Shown here piece after piece: positions 51,691 through 60,705 of a stretch of 64,000 nucleotides of DNA (the stretch's first letter is position 1; each line of letters begins with the position of its first letter). The stretch covers positions 124,001-188,000 of the forward strand of contig NZ_JAUSUG010000009.1 in the NCBI RefSeq assembly GCF_030813435.1, in the 5' to 3' direction. The stretch comes from Evansella vedderi (GTDB taxonomy: Bacteria; Bacillota; Bacilli; Bacillales; Salisediminibacteriaceae). Made by a program: the position numbers and the translations under genes. The notes beneath the pieces were generated by a model. It was not told the DNA's origin, ran no database searches, and worked only from the letters and a program-made list of their open reading frames with translations.

Positions 51691-53163
51691 TTTGATATTT
51701 TCCTTTTCCTCCTCATAGGAATACCAACTAAACTGATGATCCCTTTGATCCTTGCTAATGTGACGTAATGAAAATGTTTTACCAACAATACTAGTAATAA
51801 TCGACACATGAATGGTACAAAGATCATCTAAGCGTTGAAATAGTGATTGTGTCGACTTCATAGCTTGAATGCGTTTCCTTGGCAAGATCACTTCTGTTAA
51901 TGAAATAGCCCGCGACTTTAACAAGAGATTATTTCCATCTATTCCAATACCTGCGCTTGAATACTGCCAATATCCATAAGCTCCTGCTAGTAAAGGAATA
52001 ATAATGGTTATCCAACCCCAGTTAAAGAAATAAACCAATAAAGTAGCCACAAAAACGGATGGAATGATCAAACGAATAATGTATCGCCTAACACTTTTTG
52101 CAGGAAGAGGTTCATAGGCTTTCTCTACGACAAAGTCAGGCAAAACTTCTTTTAATAATTGATTTACTTCTCCTTTCTTACATATAGGTATGAGTATTGT
52201 GGATAAATCCTCATCCTTCCTTCCACCACCTGCACTTTCAACATATACAGATACAAACCCAAATGGTTGACGGATTATATTTTGAACGAGTCGAACAGCT
52301 GTTATCCTTTTAGCGGATAACGTAAGCTGCCGTTGCTCTATTACCCCCCTAGATATATGTATTTCATCATCACGTTTGTCAATTTTGAACATACCATACT
52401 TTAATAGCGTACTAATTAGAGAAATAATCCAGCCAATAAGTAAAATAAAGACAATCCAAAATCCAATTAATAATACGCTAGAGTGGATCACCCAGCCTAT
52501 GACTCTCTCGTACATTGCTTCTGGAATAAACTGCTGTACTTGTGAAGTGATTGCTGCAACAAAGGTGGCTGCAATACCAATTCCGCTTGAGGTAATTGCT
52601 GCAATAACTAGGCGTTGCTTTGATAACTCCCATGTAAAATCCGTGAACTTTTCATCTGAAGCTGGAATATCTTTCAAATCCTCTGCGCTTTCATCGATAC
52701 TTCCTTCTATATCAATGGCTTGTCGTTTTAAAAGCTCTGTTTTAATCAGATTCGCTTCTTCTCGCCTTAATGCAATAAGTCTAAATTCAGGTTCTGCACC
52801 ACCACCAGCTGTTTCAATACGAAGCTCAACTAACCCGAATAATCTTTGAAGAAGTTTAGCATTAATATCGATACTTTGAATTCTTTCTTTTCTAATGTAA
52901 CGGCTTTTTCTGAATATTAAGCCATGTTTAATTTGTAATTCGTTCTCTTGCAGCTTGTATTTAAATGTAGCCCACTTTATTATTCCGTTAGCTAATGAGA
53001 AAACAAGTATCAGAGCAAAGAAAATAGTGTAGAACCAACCTCCTCCAAATTGTGAGGATTGGCCAAAAATAAGAACGGCAAGCATTGTAAATAACATTTC
53101 CTTTATGCTACTTAAAAAACCTATAAATATAGCGGCAGAATGTTGTCTTTTCCAATCACTCAT
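51673..53163 (-). CDS. ydbT: PH-domain membrane protein YdbT
   Basis: 496 residues, matching B. subtilis YdbT in length. Three bacterial PH (DUF304, bPH2) units each follow a membrane hairpin. The repeated signature is visible as IRKERIQSIDINAKLLQRLFG, LSAKRITAVRLVQNIIRQPFG and LPRKRIQAMKSTQSLFQRLD (in part), with AGGGAEPEF and AGGGRKDED. With YdbS it gives resistance to antimicrobial compounds in B. subtilis as part of the sigma-W regulon. It overlaps ydbS by 8 bases. Confidence 0.9.
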   Translation of the reverse strand: MSDWKRQHSAAIFIGFLSSIKEMLFTMLAVLIFGQSSQFGGGWFYTIFFALILVFSLANGIIKWATFKYKLQENELQIKHGLIFRKSRYIRKERIQSIDINAKLLQRLFGLVELRIETAGGGAEPEFRLIALRREEANLIKTELLKRQAIDIEGSIDESAEDLKDIPASDEKFTDFTWELSKQRLVIAAITSSGIGIAATFVAAITSQVQQFIPEAMYERVIGWVIHSSVLLIGFWIVFILLIGWIISLISTLLKYGMFKIDKRDDEIHISRGVIEQRQLTLSAKRITAVRLVQNIIRQPFGFVSVYVESAGGGRKDEDLSTILIPICKKGEVNQLLKEVLPDFVVEKAYEPLPAKSVRRYIIRLIIPSVFVATLLVYFFNWGWITIIIPLLAGAYGYWQYSSAGIGIDGNNLLLKSRAISLTEVILPRKRIQAMKSTQSLFQRLDDLCTIHVSIITSIVGKTFSLRHISKDQRDHQFSWYSYEEEKENIKGESKG

Positions 53164-53635
53164 TTGGATCAGCTTCCCTTGCTAATTCTGCGATATGGTC
53201 CCTTAGTTCATCCGCTTTCACTTCCTCTAGTCCAGGAATTTCATGGATGGTGGCAGCTGTTGAAATGGTAACGGATGATAAACCGTAGTGACGGAGAATC
53301 GGTCCTTGCCTCGTATCCACATGCTGTACACGTATCATTGGAATAATTACCCTTCGAACGACAAAGACCCCGTACATTAATTCCACTTCATTCTCATAGA
53401 TTTTGTATCGCCACTTTTTCCATTGTAACTTAGGAAAAAGAGTTATTTTAAAGTAACCTATAATAAAAACTACAATAACTAAAACATAAATAGGCCACTG
53501 GGGTAATTCCACATAGCGACCGGCAATAACGTAGACAATAGGTATTAGAAGGAAAAAAAAACATTCCATTGTGGCCGTTATTCGCCAAACCTTTAATGTT
53601 TTTAACGCTAAAGGATTATTTGGTTTTTCTCTCAT
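53156..53635 (-). CDS. ydbS: PH-domain membrane protein YdbS
   Basis: 159 residues from the ATG at 53633-53635 (AAGGGG 9 bases upstream), the same length as B. subtilis YdbS. Two membrane helices (about 25-43 and 50-68), then one bPH2 domain with VRRVIIPMIRVQHVDTRQGP and LSSVTISTAATIHEIPGL. Small partner of YdbT. No sigma-W-like promoter was found directly upstream, so the pair may be read from the gene before it. Confidence 0.92.
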   Translation of the reverse strand: MREKPNNPLALKTLKVWRITATMECFFFLLIPIVYVIAGRYVELPQWPIYVLVIVVFIIGYFKITLFPKLQWKKWRYKIYENEVELMYGVFVVRRVIIPMIRVQHVDTRQGPILRHYGLSSVTISTAATIHEIPGLEEVKADELRDHIAELAREADPNE

Positions 53636-53648
53636 ATACGGATTCCCC

Positions 53649-53852
53649 TTATTCCTCAACGTAAATTATTTTCACACCATTTTCTTCTAATAGCTTTATG
53701 ACATGATCATTTAATTGTTCTTCACGTAAAAGACCTAGTGGTTTTGCCAATTCGAGCTCCTCTAATTCACCATTTTCCGCATCTTCTATTAATTCAATAA
53801 TTTCATCCATATTTCTCGAATGTAATTCCGTAACAATATCGTCTCTTGTCAT
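53649..53852 (-). CDS. Small acidic protein resembling sigma-70 region 1.1
   Basis: 67 residues from the ATG at 53850-53852, which follows GAAGGTGG. The C-terminal half (REEQLNDHVIKLLEENGVKIIYVEE) looks like the end of a sigma region 1.1 domain, and the protein is acidic like that domain. No sigma DNA-binding regions are present. It lies 13 bases before ydbS, so it is probably in the same operon. The resemblance is by eye and modest. Confidence 0.6.
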   Translation of the reverse strand: MTRDDIVTELHSRNMDEIIELIEDAENGELEELELAKPLGLLREEQLNDHVIKLLEENGVKIIYVEE

Positions 53853-53940
53853 ATTGAATCCACCTTCTTTAGAAATTATTTCCTCCAATTGTACTGTATC
53901 ATAAAGAATTATTCTACGCCATGTTCCCTTATGAAAACAA

Positions 53941-53970
53941 GGATGACTCATCCGTCCTTTTGAGTCACCC
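53941..53970 (-). terminator. Terminator after cvfC
   Basis: GGATGACTCA/TGAGTCACCC arms (53941-53950, 53961-53970) with one mismatch, then TTGTTTTCAT on the minus strand. Same GACTCA core as hairpins at 31896, 51653 and 57897. Confidence 0.65.
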
Positions 53971-53978
53971 TCGCTTCG

Positions 53979-55112
53979 TTATTTTTTATCAAATGCTTCT
54001 GTCATCTGCTTCCATACAGATCCTTTTGCCTCTTCGCCACCTTCGATTCTAGCTAGGGCTAACTTAACTTGCAAACTGACTTCAAATTCAGGATCTTCTT
54101 CTGCAGCTTTTAAGGCAGGAATTGCTGACTCGTCCCCTACTTCATATAAAAACATTGCCGCTCTCCATCTTACAAGCTTATTCTTATCCTTTAATGCCTC
54201 AGCCATTGCAGGAATAGCTTTAGGACTACCTATATCAGATAAGGCATCCCCCGCTGTTCGTCTAACCGTAACAGTGGAATCCTTTAAAGCCTCATATAAG
54301 TATGGTAGTACTTCTTCGTCTTCGATCATTCCTAAATAAACAGTTGCAAGGCGGCGTATAGAGGCCTTTTCATCCTTAAGTGCCTTCCTTAATACGGATA
54401 AGTCATCAATTGTGGGATCCATTTGCTCTAATAGGGCAAATCTTTGTTTCCAATCCCCTGCATTATCATACATTTCCTCTGTAACTTGGAGCCACTGTTT
54501 ATTTCCTGATTTTCCTTTTGTCTCCTCAGGCTTACTAGCTTCCTCTACTAGCTTATCCAATCGATCTTGTGTGTAGGCTGCCTGTATTTCTTCTGCAACT
54601 TCCTCTGCCACTTCTTGAAGCTCTCCATATCTCGGGCGTTGCTCTTCCCATTTTCTTTGCATCACGACATTATCCTCTGGTAACGTGGCTTTTGCTACAG
54701 CCGCCTTGAACATATCTGGTAACCCAACGCGAACCTCTTCTTCGCTCGTTGAGGCCTTCACTTGCATTGGTATCCCCTTAAACATATGAATATGAACTTT
54801 TATTTCTCCAAATTGATCGTTTATTTCATTACTTGCCGATTCTTCTGTACTTTCAGACTCTCCAAAAACAGCACGAACCTTGGGTAAGATATCCTTCCAA
54901 TCTACCTTAGGATTCCGTTCCACTGCTATAAAATCTGCAACATGATATACCCCTTTTACGCCTTCAATTTGAAAAAGCTCTTGTACAAATGACGGTCCAT
55001 CAGCTGCTATTTCACGGGTATAGTTATGACTTTTCCCATGTGGTAGCTCTTTATTTAATGTCAATTTCATTGTATTAGGACTTGGTGTTGGTTCAACGGA
55101 TATAATTTTCAT
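53979..55112 (-). CDS. cvfC: Conserved virulence factor C family protein (NifU-like N-terminus plus HEAT repeats)
   Basis: 377 residues, same length as B. subtilis YpgR. The N-terminal NifU-N-like domain (about 1-85, SVEPTPSPNTMKLTLN) is typical of scaffold-like proteins. The C-terminal HEAT-like repeats (about 240-365) include ASIRRLATVYLGMI, VTVRRTAGDALSDIG and KLVRWRAAMFLYEVG. The ATG at 55110-55112 follows AAAGGGG. It has a role in virulence regulation in staphylococci; the biochemical role is not known. It lies after two thioredoxin-fold genes. Confidence 0.88.
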   Translation of the reverse strand: MKIISVEPTPSPNTMKLTLNKELPHGKSHNYTREIAADGPSFVQELFQIEGVKGVYHVADFIAVERNPKVDWKDILPKVRAVFGESESTEESASNEINDQFGEIKVHIHMFKGIPMQVKASTSEEEVRVGLPDMFKAAVAKATLPEDNVVMQRKWEEQRPRYGELQEVAEEVAEEIQAAYTQDRLDKLVEEASKPEETKGKSGNKQWLQVTEEMYDNAGDWKQRFALLEQMDPTIDDLSVLRKALKDEKASIRRLATVYLGMIEDEEVLPYLYEALKDSTVTVRRTAGDALSDIGSPKAIPAMAEALKDKNKLVRWRAAMFLYEVGDESAIPALKAAEEDPEFEVSLQVKLALARIEGGEEAKGSVWKQMTEAFDKK

Positions 55113-55189
55113 CCTATTACCCCTTTCCTCCACTTTTCCTGTTAATCTTATCATATATCTATTTTCGCCCCAACGAGTATGCTCATTCA

Positions 55190-55618
55190 CTAAATGACCG
55201 TACTAATCCCCTTTAAAATATCTTGAAATGTTGCTTTATCATTATATCGCTGTACAATATCCTGGTCTTTATTTATGAGGAATGTGGTGGGAACAGACAT
55301 ACATTGATAAAGGTCATAGGTTGCTGTACCCTTATCCTTTAGACAGGGAAAAGTGTATCCCTTTTCCTGATAATATTGAATGCCTTTTTCTGATGAACTT
55401 TCTCTACCTGTAACATTTATCATCACCATTTCTAACTGCTCCGTGTCCATTGCCGTAAATAATTGTTGTTTATTTTCTAAGTCCCTTTGGGAGTCTGGAC
55501 ACCAAGATACCCAAAATGTTAGTAAGACAACTTTCCCTTCAAAATCATGTAAAGAAGCTTTTTCATCAGTTAATAACCCTGGTAAGGAAAAGAAGGGTGC
55601 TTTCATTTTTATTTTCAC
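55190..55618 (-). CDS. TlpA/redoxin-like protein with CPDS in place of CxxC
   Basis: 142 residues, thioredoxin fold, no signal peptide. The active-site region reads FWVSWCPDSQRD, so the usual CxxC is CPDS: the nucleophilic Cys is kept but the resolving Cys is Ser. Other features (GKVVLLTFW, the cis-Pro in SVPTTFLI) are intact. It may act as a monothiol reductase or peroxidase-like protein. It overlaps the CGTC thioredoxin gene upstream by 4 bases, which could supply the missing thiol. Confidence 0.82.
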   Translation of the reverse strand: MKIKMKAPFFSLPGLLTDEKASLHDFEGKVVLLTFWVSWCPDSQRDLENKQQLFTAMDTEQLEMVMINVTGRESSSEKGIQYYQEKGYTFPCLKDKGTATYDLYQCMSVPTTFLINKDQDIVQRYNDKATFQDILKGISTVI

Positions 55619-55932
55619 TTCCTTTGATGAATAAATTCATATGTATTAGTGATTGATTCAAACGCGTACAGCTTATTTAATGGCATTTTTTTCTCATAAT
55701 AAATTAAACAAGGGACACTCTTTATCTTCCATAGTTCCCCATATTCCTTAAATAAATTAATATCCAACTTATAAATGGGGGGAGTTTGTTCTATATTTTC
55801 CAAAATTTCAAGAAAACCTTTTGCCATTTTACAAGTGCCGCACATAGGGGTGTAAAAATAAAGAAGTAATGGCACATCTGTTGTATGTAATAAGATATTC
55901 ATATTATTTTTATTAACAATTTCTTTCATCAT
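55615..55932 (-). CDS. Thioredoxin family protein
   Basis: 105 residues with the active site CGTC in YFYTPMCGTCKMAKGF and cis-Pro in KSVPCLIYYE, which also brings an extra Cys next to the Pro. Cytoplasmic, general thiol-disulfide exchange. The ATG follows AAGGGG. First gene of a pair with the CPDS redoxin. Confidence 0.87.
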   Translation of the reverse strand: MMKEIVNKNNMNILLHTTDVPLLLYFYTPMCGTCKMAKGFLEILENIEQTPPIYKLDINLFKEYGELWKIKSVPCLIYYEKKMPLNKLYAFESITNTYEFIHQRK

Positions 55933-55955
55933 TAATGTCCCCTTATTAAGAAAAA

Positions 55956-55975
55956 CCCGGTAACTTTTTACCGAG
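55956..55975 (-). terminator. Terminator after pncA
   Basis: CCGGTAA/TTACCG(A)G stem around 55957-55974, then GTTTTTC on the minus strand. Confidence 0.7.
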
Positions 55976-55988
55976 TAAGTAAAATACT

Positions 55989-56564
55989 TTAGTCTTTTTT
56001 GTTAGGATAGTTTTCCGTAACTATTGCCCCTAACGTATTTTCAAAATGGGATAATGCCCAATCGTGCCCTGCGGGATTAAATGTTTCAACTGCATCCCTA
56101 TGAACAACAATGGAAAAACCTTTATTGTACGCATCCACAGCTGTATGTAATACACAAATATCCGTACAAACACCTACTAGGTGGACTTCCGTAATTCCCC
56201 GTTCTCGCAGCTTTAATTCCAACTTTGTACCTGTGAAGGCACTGTATCTTGTTTTATCCATCCACTCAATTCGGCCTAATCCTTCATGAAACACTTTGTC
56301 AAAATATTCTCCAAGCTGACCAAATAACTTACGACCTTTTGTTCCACGTATATTATGAGCTGGGAATAGCTTTGATTCAGGATGAAATTGATCGTTTTCG
56401 TCATGTACATCCACCGCAAAAACAACGTATTGTTCCATTTCCACAAACGTTTTTGTAATTTCCGTTATTCTTTTTTCAATAGATTGTCCCCGCTCTCCAC
56501 AGGTTAGCTTCCCATCATCGGCAACAAAGTCATGTGTGTAATCTATTACAATTAACCCCTTCAT
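55989..56564 (-). CDS. pncA: Nicotinamidase (isochorismatase fold)
   Basis: Converts nicotinamide to nicotinate for NAD salvage. 191 residues. Triad Asp8 (VIDYTHDF), Lys104 (MDKTRYSAF) and Cys137 (VCTDICVLHT); metal site around DVHDENDQFHPE. Closely follows B. subtilis YueJ/PncA over its length. Confidence 0.9.
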   Translation of the reverse strand: MKGLIVIDYTHDFVADDGKLTCGERGQSIEKRITEITKTFVEMEQYVVFAVDVHDENDQFHPESKLFPAHNIRGTKGRKLFGQLGEYFDKVFHEGLGRIEWMDKTRYSAFTGTKLELKLRERGITEVHLVGVCTDICVLHTAVDAYNKGFSIVVHRDAVETFNPAGHDWALSHFENTLGAIVTENYPNKKD

Positions 56565-56660
56565 ATATTTTCCTCCCCTCCTACTTTGAAAATTATATCA
56601 TTTTTTCCTAATGAGTTCGAAAGATATAAGGACTTCACAAAAACAAGTGGAAAAAAAAAT

Positions 56661-56804
56661 AAGGCTGGGACAAAAGTATTTTTACTAATAAGAAATTTGA
56701 ACAAACTAGATGTAGGTGCAATCTACCCGCTTGGGAAATATACTTCCCTAAGCTAGTGTATTGTTCGTATTTCCGATTAAACACTTTAGTTATGTCCCAG
56801 CCTC
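56661..56804 (+). repeat. ~150 bp dispersed repeat, copy 2
   Basis: Begins AAGGCTGGGACAAAAGT and ends TTATGTCCCAGCCTC, so the ends pair almost perfectly. It shares several blocks with copy 1 at 37594. It lies between pncA and ytzC and could serve as the terminator of ytzC (minus strand). Confidence 0.75.
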
Positions 56805-56817
56805 GTTTTAACTTTAC

Positions 56818-57078
56818 TTATATACCTAATATCATTTTATTTTGTAAATGTTGAAGTCGTTGCTGTAATCTAAATAGCTGATCCCGTTGTTCGTTTGTTG
56901 CGCTTGCTATCATTCTTTCCAATTCCATATTGGCTTCTTCTAATTGCATCTGTGCGTTTGTAAATTCCTCCGCATTACCAGACTCATTTCTTTTAGATTC
57001 CGTCAATTGTCCTTCTGCATTCTCCATAATTTGTTGAATTTGCTCAACAGTACTTTGTAAATGACTATGTTCTGTCAT
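56818..57078 (-). CDS. ytzC: YtzC family protein
   Basis: 86 residues, two long helices, no membrane segment. FTNAQMQLEEANMELERMI and EQRDQLFRLQQRLQHLQNKM match YtzC (DUF2524) of Bacillus. The ATG at 57076-57078 is 6 bases after GGAGGTG; upstream GTG and ATG codons overlap that site. Function unknown; found in spore-formers. Confidence 0.8.
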   Translation of the reverse strand: MTEHSHLQSTVEQIQQIMENAEGQLTESKRNESGNAEEFTNAQMQLEEANMELERMIASATNEQRDQLFRLQQRLQHLQNKMILGI

Positions 57079-57263
57079 TCTCATCACCTCCTATGTTAAG
57101 GTGGACATTGACCATAATTTTATGCATTAATAATGGTTTCATCTGTCAGGTTATAACATTATTTTATCCAAGTAAAATACAAACTATTTTCTCAAATTTT
57201 TACAATAACAGCAGGTTTTATCGTCTATAATGAAATTAACCTGGTAGGGAGAGGAGCGGCAAG

Positions 57264-57893
57264 ATGAAAATTAAATATAATATCATACCAAAGGAAAGAG
57301 TAAGTTTTGTTAAAGAAAGTTTTACAATTAGGGAAGCGGTTGAGGAGTTGGAAGAATGCGGGTACCGTTGTATTCCCATACTAGATGATTCTGCAACATA
57401 TTATAAGGGGAATATTTATGTACAGGACATCTATAAAGCAATAATTAAGGAGTCTCATACATGGGATGACTCCGTAATGGCCCTCGCTGATGATCGAGAA
57501 GTATTTATTGAAGAGCAAGCATCTTTCTTTACTGTTTTTTCTTCCATTAAAAAATACCCATACTTAGCAGTTATTAAAGAAGATAAGACTTTTGCTGGAA
57601 TTCTGACCCACGCAAATGTAATGGCTATTTTAGAAGACTCGTGGGGAGTTAAAACTGGAAGTTATACTTTAAATATATCCACTCATGAATATAAGGGAGC
57701 TTTAAGTACCATTGTCTCTACGGTAAAAAAACATACTGGAATACAGGCTCTTTTAACATTAGATAATGAGAGTCGACTATTCCGCCGTGTCCTAATTACA
57801 TTACCGGCAGATACAACCGAAAAAATATTGAAAAATGTAACTCATGATTTAGAGAAAGAAGGGCTTCGTGTATTTGAAATAGAAAAAATTTAA
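57264..57893 (+). CDS. cbpA: CBS-domain protein, CbpA type (cyclic-di-AMP binding)
   Basis: 209 residues. Two CBS motifs in the first 130 residues (SFTIREAVEELEECGYRCIPIL and YPYLAVIKEDKTFAGILTHANVM in part), then an ACT-like C-terminal part (about 135-205). This arrangement and the MKIKYNIIPKERVSFV start fit the CbpA family that binds the second messenger c-di-AMP in Listeria. c-di-AMP binding here is family knowledge. Monocistronic. Confidence 0.82.
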   Translation: MKIKYNIIPKERVSFVKESFTIREAVEELEECGYRCIPILDDSATYYKGNIYVQDIYKAIIKESHTWDDSVMALADDREVFIEEQASFFTVFSSIKKYPYLAVIKEDKTFAGILTHANVMAILEDSWGVKTGSYTLNISTHEYKGALSTIVSTVKKHTGIQALLTLDNESRLFRRVLITLPADTTEKILKNVTHDLEKEGLRVFEIEKI

Positions 57894-57896
57894 AGA

Positions 57897-57944
57897 AGAG
57901 GGTGACTCAAAAGGTACGCTTTAAATCTTTTGAGTCATCCCTCT
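57897..57944. terminator. Bidirectional terminator between cbpA and a lipoprotein gene
   Basis: AGAGGGTGACTCAAAAG pairs with CTTTTGAGTCATCCCTCT (one bulge) across 57897-57944; same GACTCA core as other hairpins here. Confidence 0.75.
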
Positions 57945-58398
57945 AATCATTGGCACGAGAAATGGCTGTTATTTTAAAATTATTATTTCTATCCCTAGAT
58001 ATATAATATCTCCTTGTCCGTTCTTCTTCCGTTATGTTTGAGCCTTGCTGTATTTGAATACGTTCGGTCCATGTCCAGCGATATTCTCCGAATTCATTCA
58101 CTTCCAACATGACTTCTTCTGAACCTCCAAAGACTTCCACTTTCCGCTCGGCTGAAAGTGTTTGATGCTGCCTTCTTTGCATATGAAAAACTTGGCTGTT
58201 TGGAACAAAAAACCTTTCCATCATAGAAAAGTTTTGGATTCGCAAGCTTTCTTCCCAATCCTCGCTATATTCATTCATAAATTCCATTACTTCATTATTG
58301 ATATCTTCATTATTTTCTTTTTTCCAAACCACCTCTTCGCTACATCCAAGAAGTATAAAAAAACTAAGTAATACCATCCATTTTATTGATGTTTTCAT
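57943..58398 (-). CDS. Lipoprotein with TcaA/NTF2-like C-terminal domain
   Basis: 151 residues. Lipobox FILLGC (Cys19) marks a membrane-anchored lipoprotein. The mature part has a helix pair (FMNEYSEDWEESLRIQNFSMMERFF) and a beta-sheet ending WTWTERIQIQQGS...RRYYISRDRNN, like the NTF2-like domain of TcaA proteins. Role unknown. Confidence 0.8.
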   Translation of the reverse strand: MKTSIKWMVLLSFFILLGCSEEVVWKKENNEDINNEVMEFMNEYSEDWEESLRIQNFSMMERFFVPNSQVFHMQRRQHQTLSAERKVEVFGGSEEVMLEVNEFGEYRWTWTERIQIQQGSNITEEERTRRYYISRDRNNNFKITAISRAND

Positions 58399-58506
58399 CT
58401 ATAGTACGCCCTCTCCTGCAATCTCAAATAAAAGTATAGCGGAAAATCTTTTAAATGTACAAAAAAGCCATCCACTTTCATTAGTGAATGGTTAGGCTAG
58501 GCTTTA

Positions 58507-58869
58507 TTATATAATTAATTTTAATAAACTTTCCAATGTATATTCAATGGATTTATTTCTTTCTAAAAAGCGTTTTCTTTTTGTATCCTTTTGAAAACAA
58601 GCTACAGCCTGTATTTGAAGATTTTCATGTGCATTATCCACTTGGTTATGATACAAATACTTTGGTTTTTCTCTTTTCACAAATGAGAGAGCCAATTCCA
58701 TCCATTCATCACTCAGCTTTTTCACTTCGTCAGCAAATGGATGTACGATTGTTTGAAAATCTGCAGACTCTCCTTGTAAGGTGTAAAATTCAAAGTATTG
58801 TAGTGCAAGTGTGTTTTTCTCTAAAAGCTTTTCTGTTAGCTCCTCAAGACGTGGTAATTCATTTTCCAT
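58507..58869 (-). CDS. yppE: YppE family protein (DUF1798)
   Basis: 120 residues, all-helical, soluble. MENELPRLEELTEKLLEKN and FYTLQGESADFQTIVHPFADEV follow B. subtilis YppE. The ATG at 58867-58869 follows AAGGAGGTG. It sits in the same neighbourhood as in B. subtilis (ponA-recU-yppC-yppE), which supports the call. Function unknown. Confidence 0.82.
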   Translation of the reverse strand: MENELPRLEELTEKLLEKNTLALQYFEFYTLQGESADFQTIVHPFADEVKKLSDEWMELALSFVKREKPKYLYHNQVDNAHENLQIQAVACFQKDTKRKRFLERNKSIEYTLESLLKLII

Positions 58870-58920
58870 AAAGCACCTCCAAGGAGATTGTACCAAATTC
58901 CCCTTTAAAGGTGAAATAAG

Positions 58921-59451
58921 TTAAAAGCTAAAAATACTGGCAAACCTTCTTTTTTTACTTCTTTGTATTTCTTTTTGTTGTGTTTTTAAGGGGATTACTT
59001 TATCAGCTTCGTTATTCAGAGCATTTTCAAGGTTTTTCAAACGTAAATCGAACCTTTCTAATGTCTCTGTTATCTCATCGATTTCCTTACGATGCTGCAA
59101 CATTTGAATTTCTACTACTTCTCCAGCTTTATTTTGAATTTTACGGTCTAATTGATCAATTTGAAAAAGGAGTCTATTGAAACGTTCGTCTAGATGCTGC
59201 GAAGAAACCATTTGTTCTGAAGTCGTTAACTTTTTTTCAACACCCTTTAAGGATATTTCGCTCATCCTTTTTCCAGAATTTAATTGCTCCTGAATAACTG
59301 CCAATTGTTCGTACACAACTTGACTAATTACATAATGTCCCAACTCATTTGTTTCACATTTCAAACCAAAATGTCTAATCCAACGCTGAACGGTCTTTTG
59401 ATTTACTCCAAGTTTCGTGGCTACATCCTTTGTTTTTAACGACATTTCCAT
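58921..59451 (-). CDS. racA: Chromosome-anchoring protein RacA
   Basis: 176 residues. An N-terminal MerR-type helix-turn-helix (KTKDVATKLGVNQKTVQRWI) binds DNA, a long coiled coil follows (about 85-155), and the basic tail ends RSKKRRFASIFSF. RacA ties the chromosome to the cell poles through DivIVA during axial filament formation in sporulation. The ATG at 59449-59451 lies 9 bases after AAAGGAG. Its place beside yppC-recU differs from B. subtilis. Confidence 0.85.
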   Translation of the reverse strand: MEMSLKTKDVATKLGVNQKTVQRWIRHFGLKCETNELGHYVISQVVYEQLAVIQEQLNSGKRMSEISLKGVEKKLTTSEQMVSSQHLDERFNRLLFQIDQLDRKIQNKAGEVVEIQMLQHRKEIDEITETLERFDLRLKNLENALNNEADKVIPLKTQQKEIQRSKKRRFASIFSF

Positions 59452-59595
59452 GTTTCCATTCTCCTTTCTCCTCACTTACACCATTTATTCTCCGTTCCCC
59501 TTCACACACCCTTCCCCATTGACAAAACTAGTTTCTATTCAACAAAGAAAGTGGTAATAGCCGAATTTCTCTGTCCTGATTTCTACATTTTTCTT

Positions 59596-60582
59596 TTATT
59601 TAAATAGATTTTTTTGGTTAGCTAGGCTCACAACAGTAGCCGTTAACATAATTTGTCCTTGCTTTTTTTTGTACCATTCTGTAAGAAGGAATTTCCTAGG
59701 TGGTGACCAACGTTTCCTTAATAGTTTATTTGGCGAATAGTTTTTGTCTTTGGACCAATCCTTCCGCTTTTCATCTTTATGAAAAATATAGGGATAATTA
59801 TCTAGTATTCTTGGTGTACGATAAAAACTCCCTGTTTGCCATTGTTGGTAATCTTTTCTTGAACCCGTAAACTCCACATTGCAAAAGAAATTATAAATAT
59901 CATTTTTTTGGGGTGACTCAAGAAGGATCCATGCTAAATGTACACCTAATTCTACCCGCTTATTTACATTGTTAAAATCCTTTATTGACCTTCCGTAAAT
60001 CTCTCCCTTTTTCGTAGGGAGTAACACCACAGAGAAATGGAGTCTTTCTTGTAGAATATAATCAAGACTTTGAAATACTTTTTTCTTAAAAAACAAAGCC
60101 TCAATCACCGGTTGCTGAATTAAGTGCTGTTCATTAATGATTAGTGCATACAAGAGTTTTTTCCTATTTTTGTTTACCCAAAAATCCTTCCATTGTTCAA
60201 TCATCCACTCAGATACGTGAAATTCTCTTAAATAATTAAAAAGCGGTTTACCAATTTTCTTTGACCATTCATAGACTAAAAGTTGAGGATATGCATCAGA
60301 AAAAATCATCCAATTAGCCCGTTCATAGGTTGTAAAAATGTGATGGCGCTTTTCTTTTGAAAGGATCGTCCTAAAAGGCTTACTCCACAAGTCACCCATA
60401 TTCCAGCCTGCGTTTCTTGATACCATACTTGCTAAATAGGCCCATGTAATTTCAGGATTTCTAGTATAATATTTTTGGTAAGCCAAAGTTCGTGAAACAT
60501 TCTCTTTATTATTTACGATTGTTTCTATCCTTAATTTTTCAATAAAAATATCTCTCTTCCATTGATCATATATATCTTTCAA
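59596..60582 (-). CDS. yppC: YppC family protein (DUF2515)
   Basis: 328 residues, no signal or membrane segment; rich in Trp, Tyr and Lys. YYTRNPEITWAYLASMVSRN and AGWNMGDLWSKPF are typical of DUF2515. It is divergent from recU across 123 bases. Function unknown. Confidence 0.82.
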   Translation of the reverse strand: MKDIYDQWKRDIFIEKLRIETIVNNKENVSRTLAYQKYYTRNPEITWAYLASMVSRNAGWNMGDLWSKPFRTILSKEKRHHIFTTYERANWMIFSDAYPQLLVYEWSKKIGKPLFNYLREFHVSEWMIEQWKDFWVNKNRKKLLYALIINEQHLIQQPVIEALFFKKKVFQSLDYILQERLHFSVVLLPTKKGEIYGRSIKDFNNVNKRVELGVHLAWILLESPQKNDIYNFFCNVEFTGSRKDYQQWQTGSFYRTPRILDNYPYIFHKDEKRKDWSKDKNYSPNKLLRKRWSPPRKFLLTEWYKKKQGQIMLTATVVSLANQKNLFK

Positions 60583-60705
60583 GGTAATATCCCCCCTACC
60601 TTTAAGTATGGGATTGATAGATAAAAATTAGTCATAAAGTCTATTACCACAACGAAATGTTATGGTAAGATATAGTGATGGTTTAAGAAAAAAGGATGTG
60701 TAATA

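Noticed and set aside
53853-53960. Sigma-W promoter for ydbS-ydbT as in B. subtilis
   Set aside because: Elements like GGGAAC and CGTA are present but only 4 bases apart, so they cannot form a promoter.
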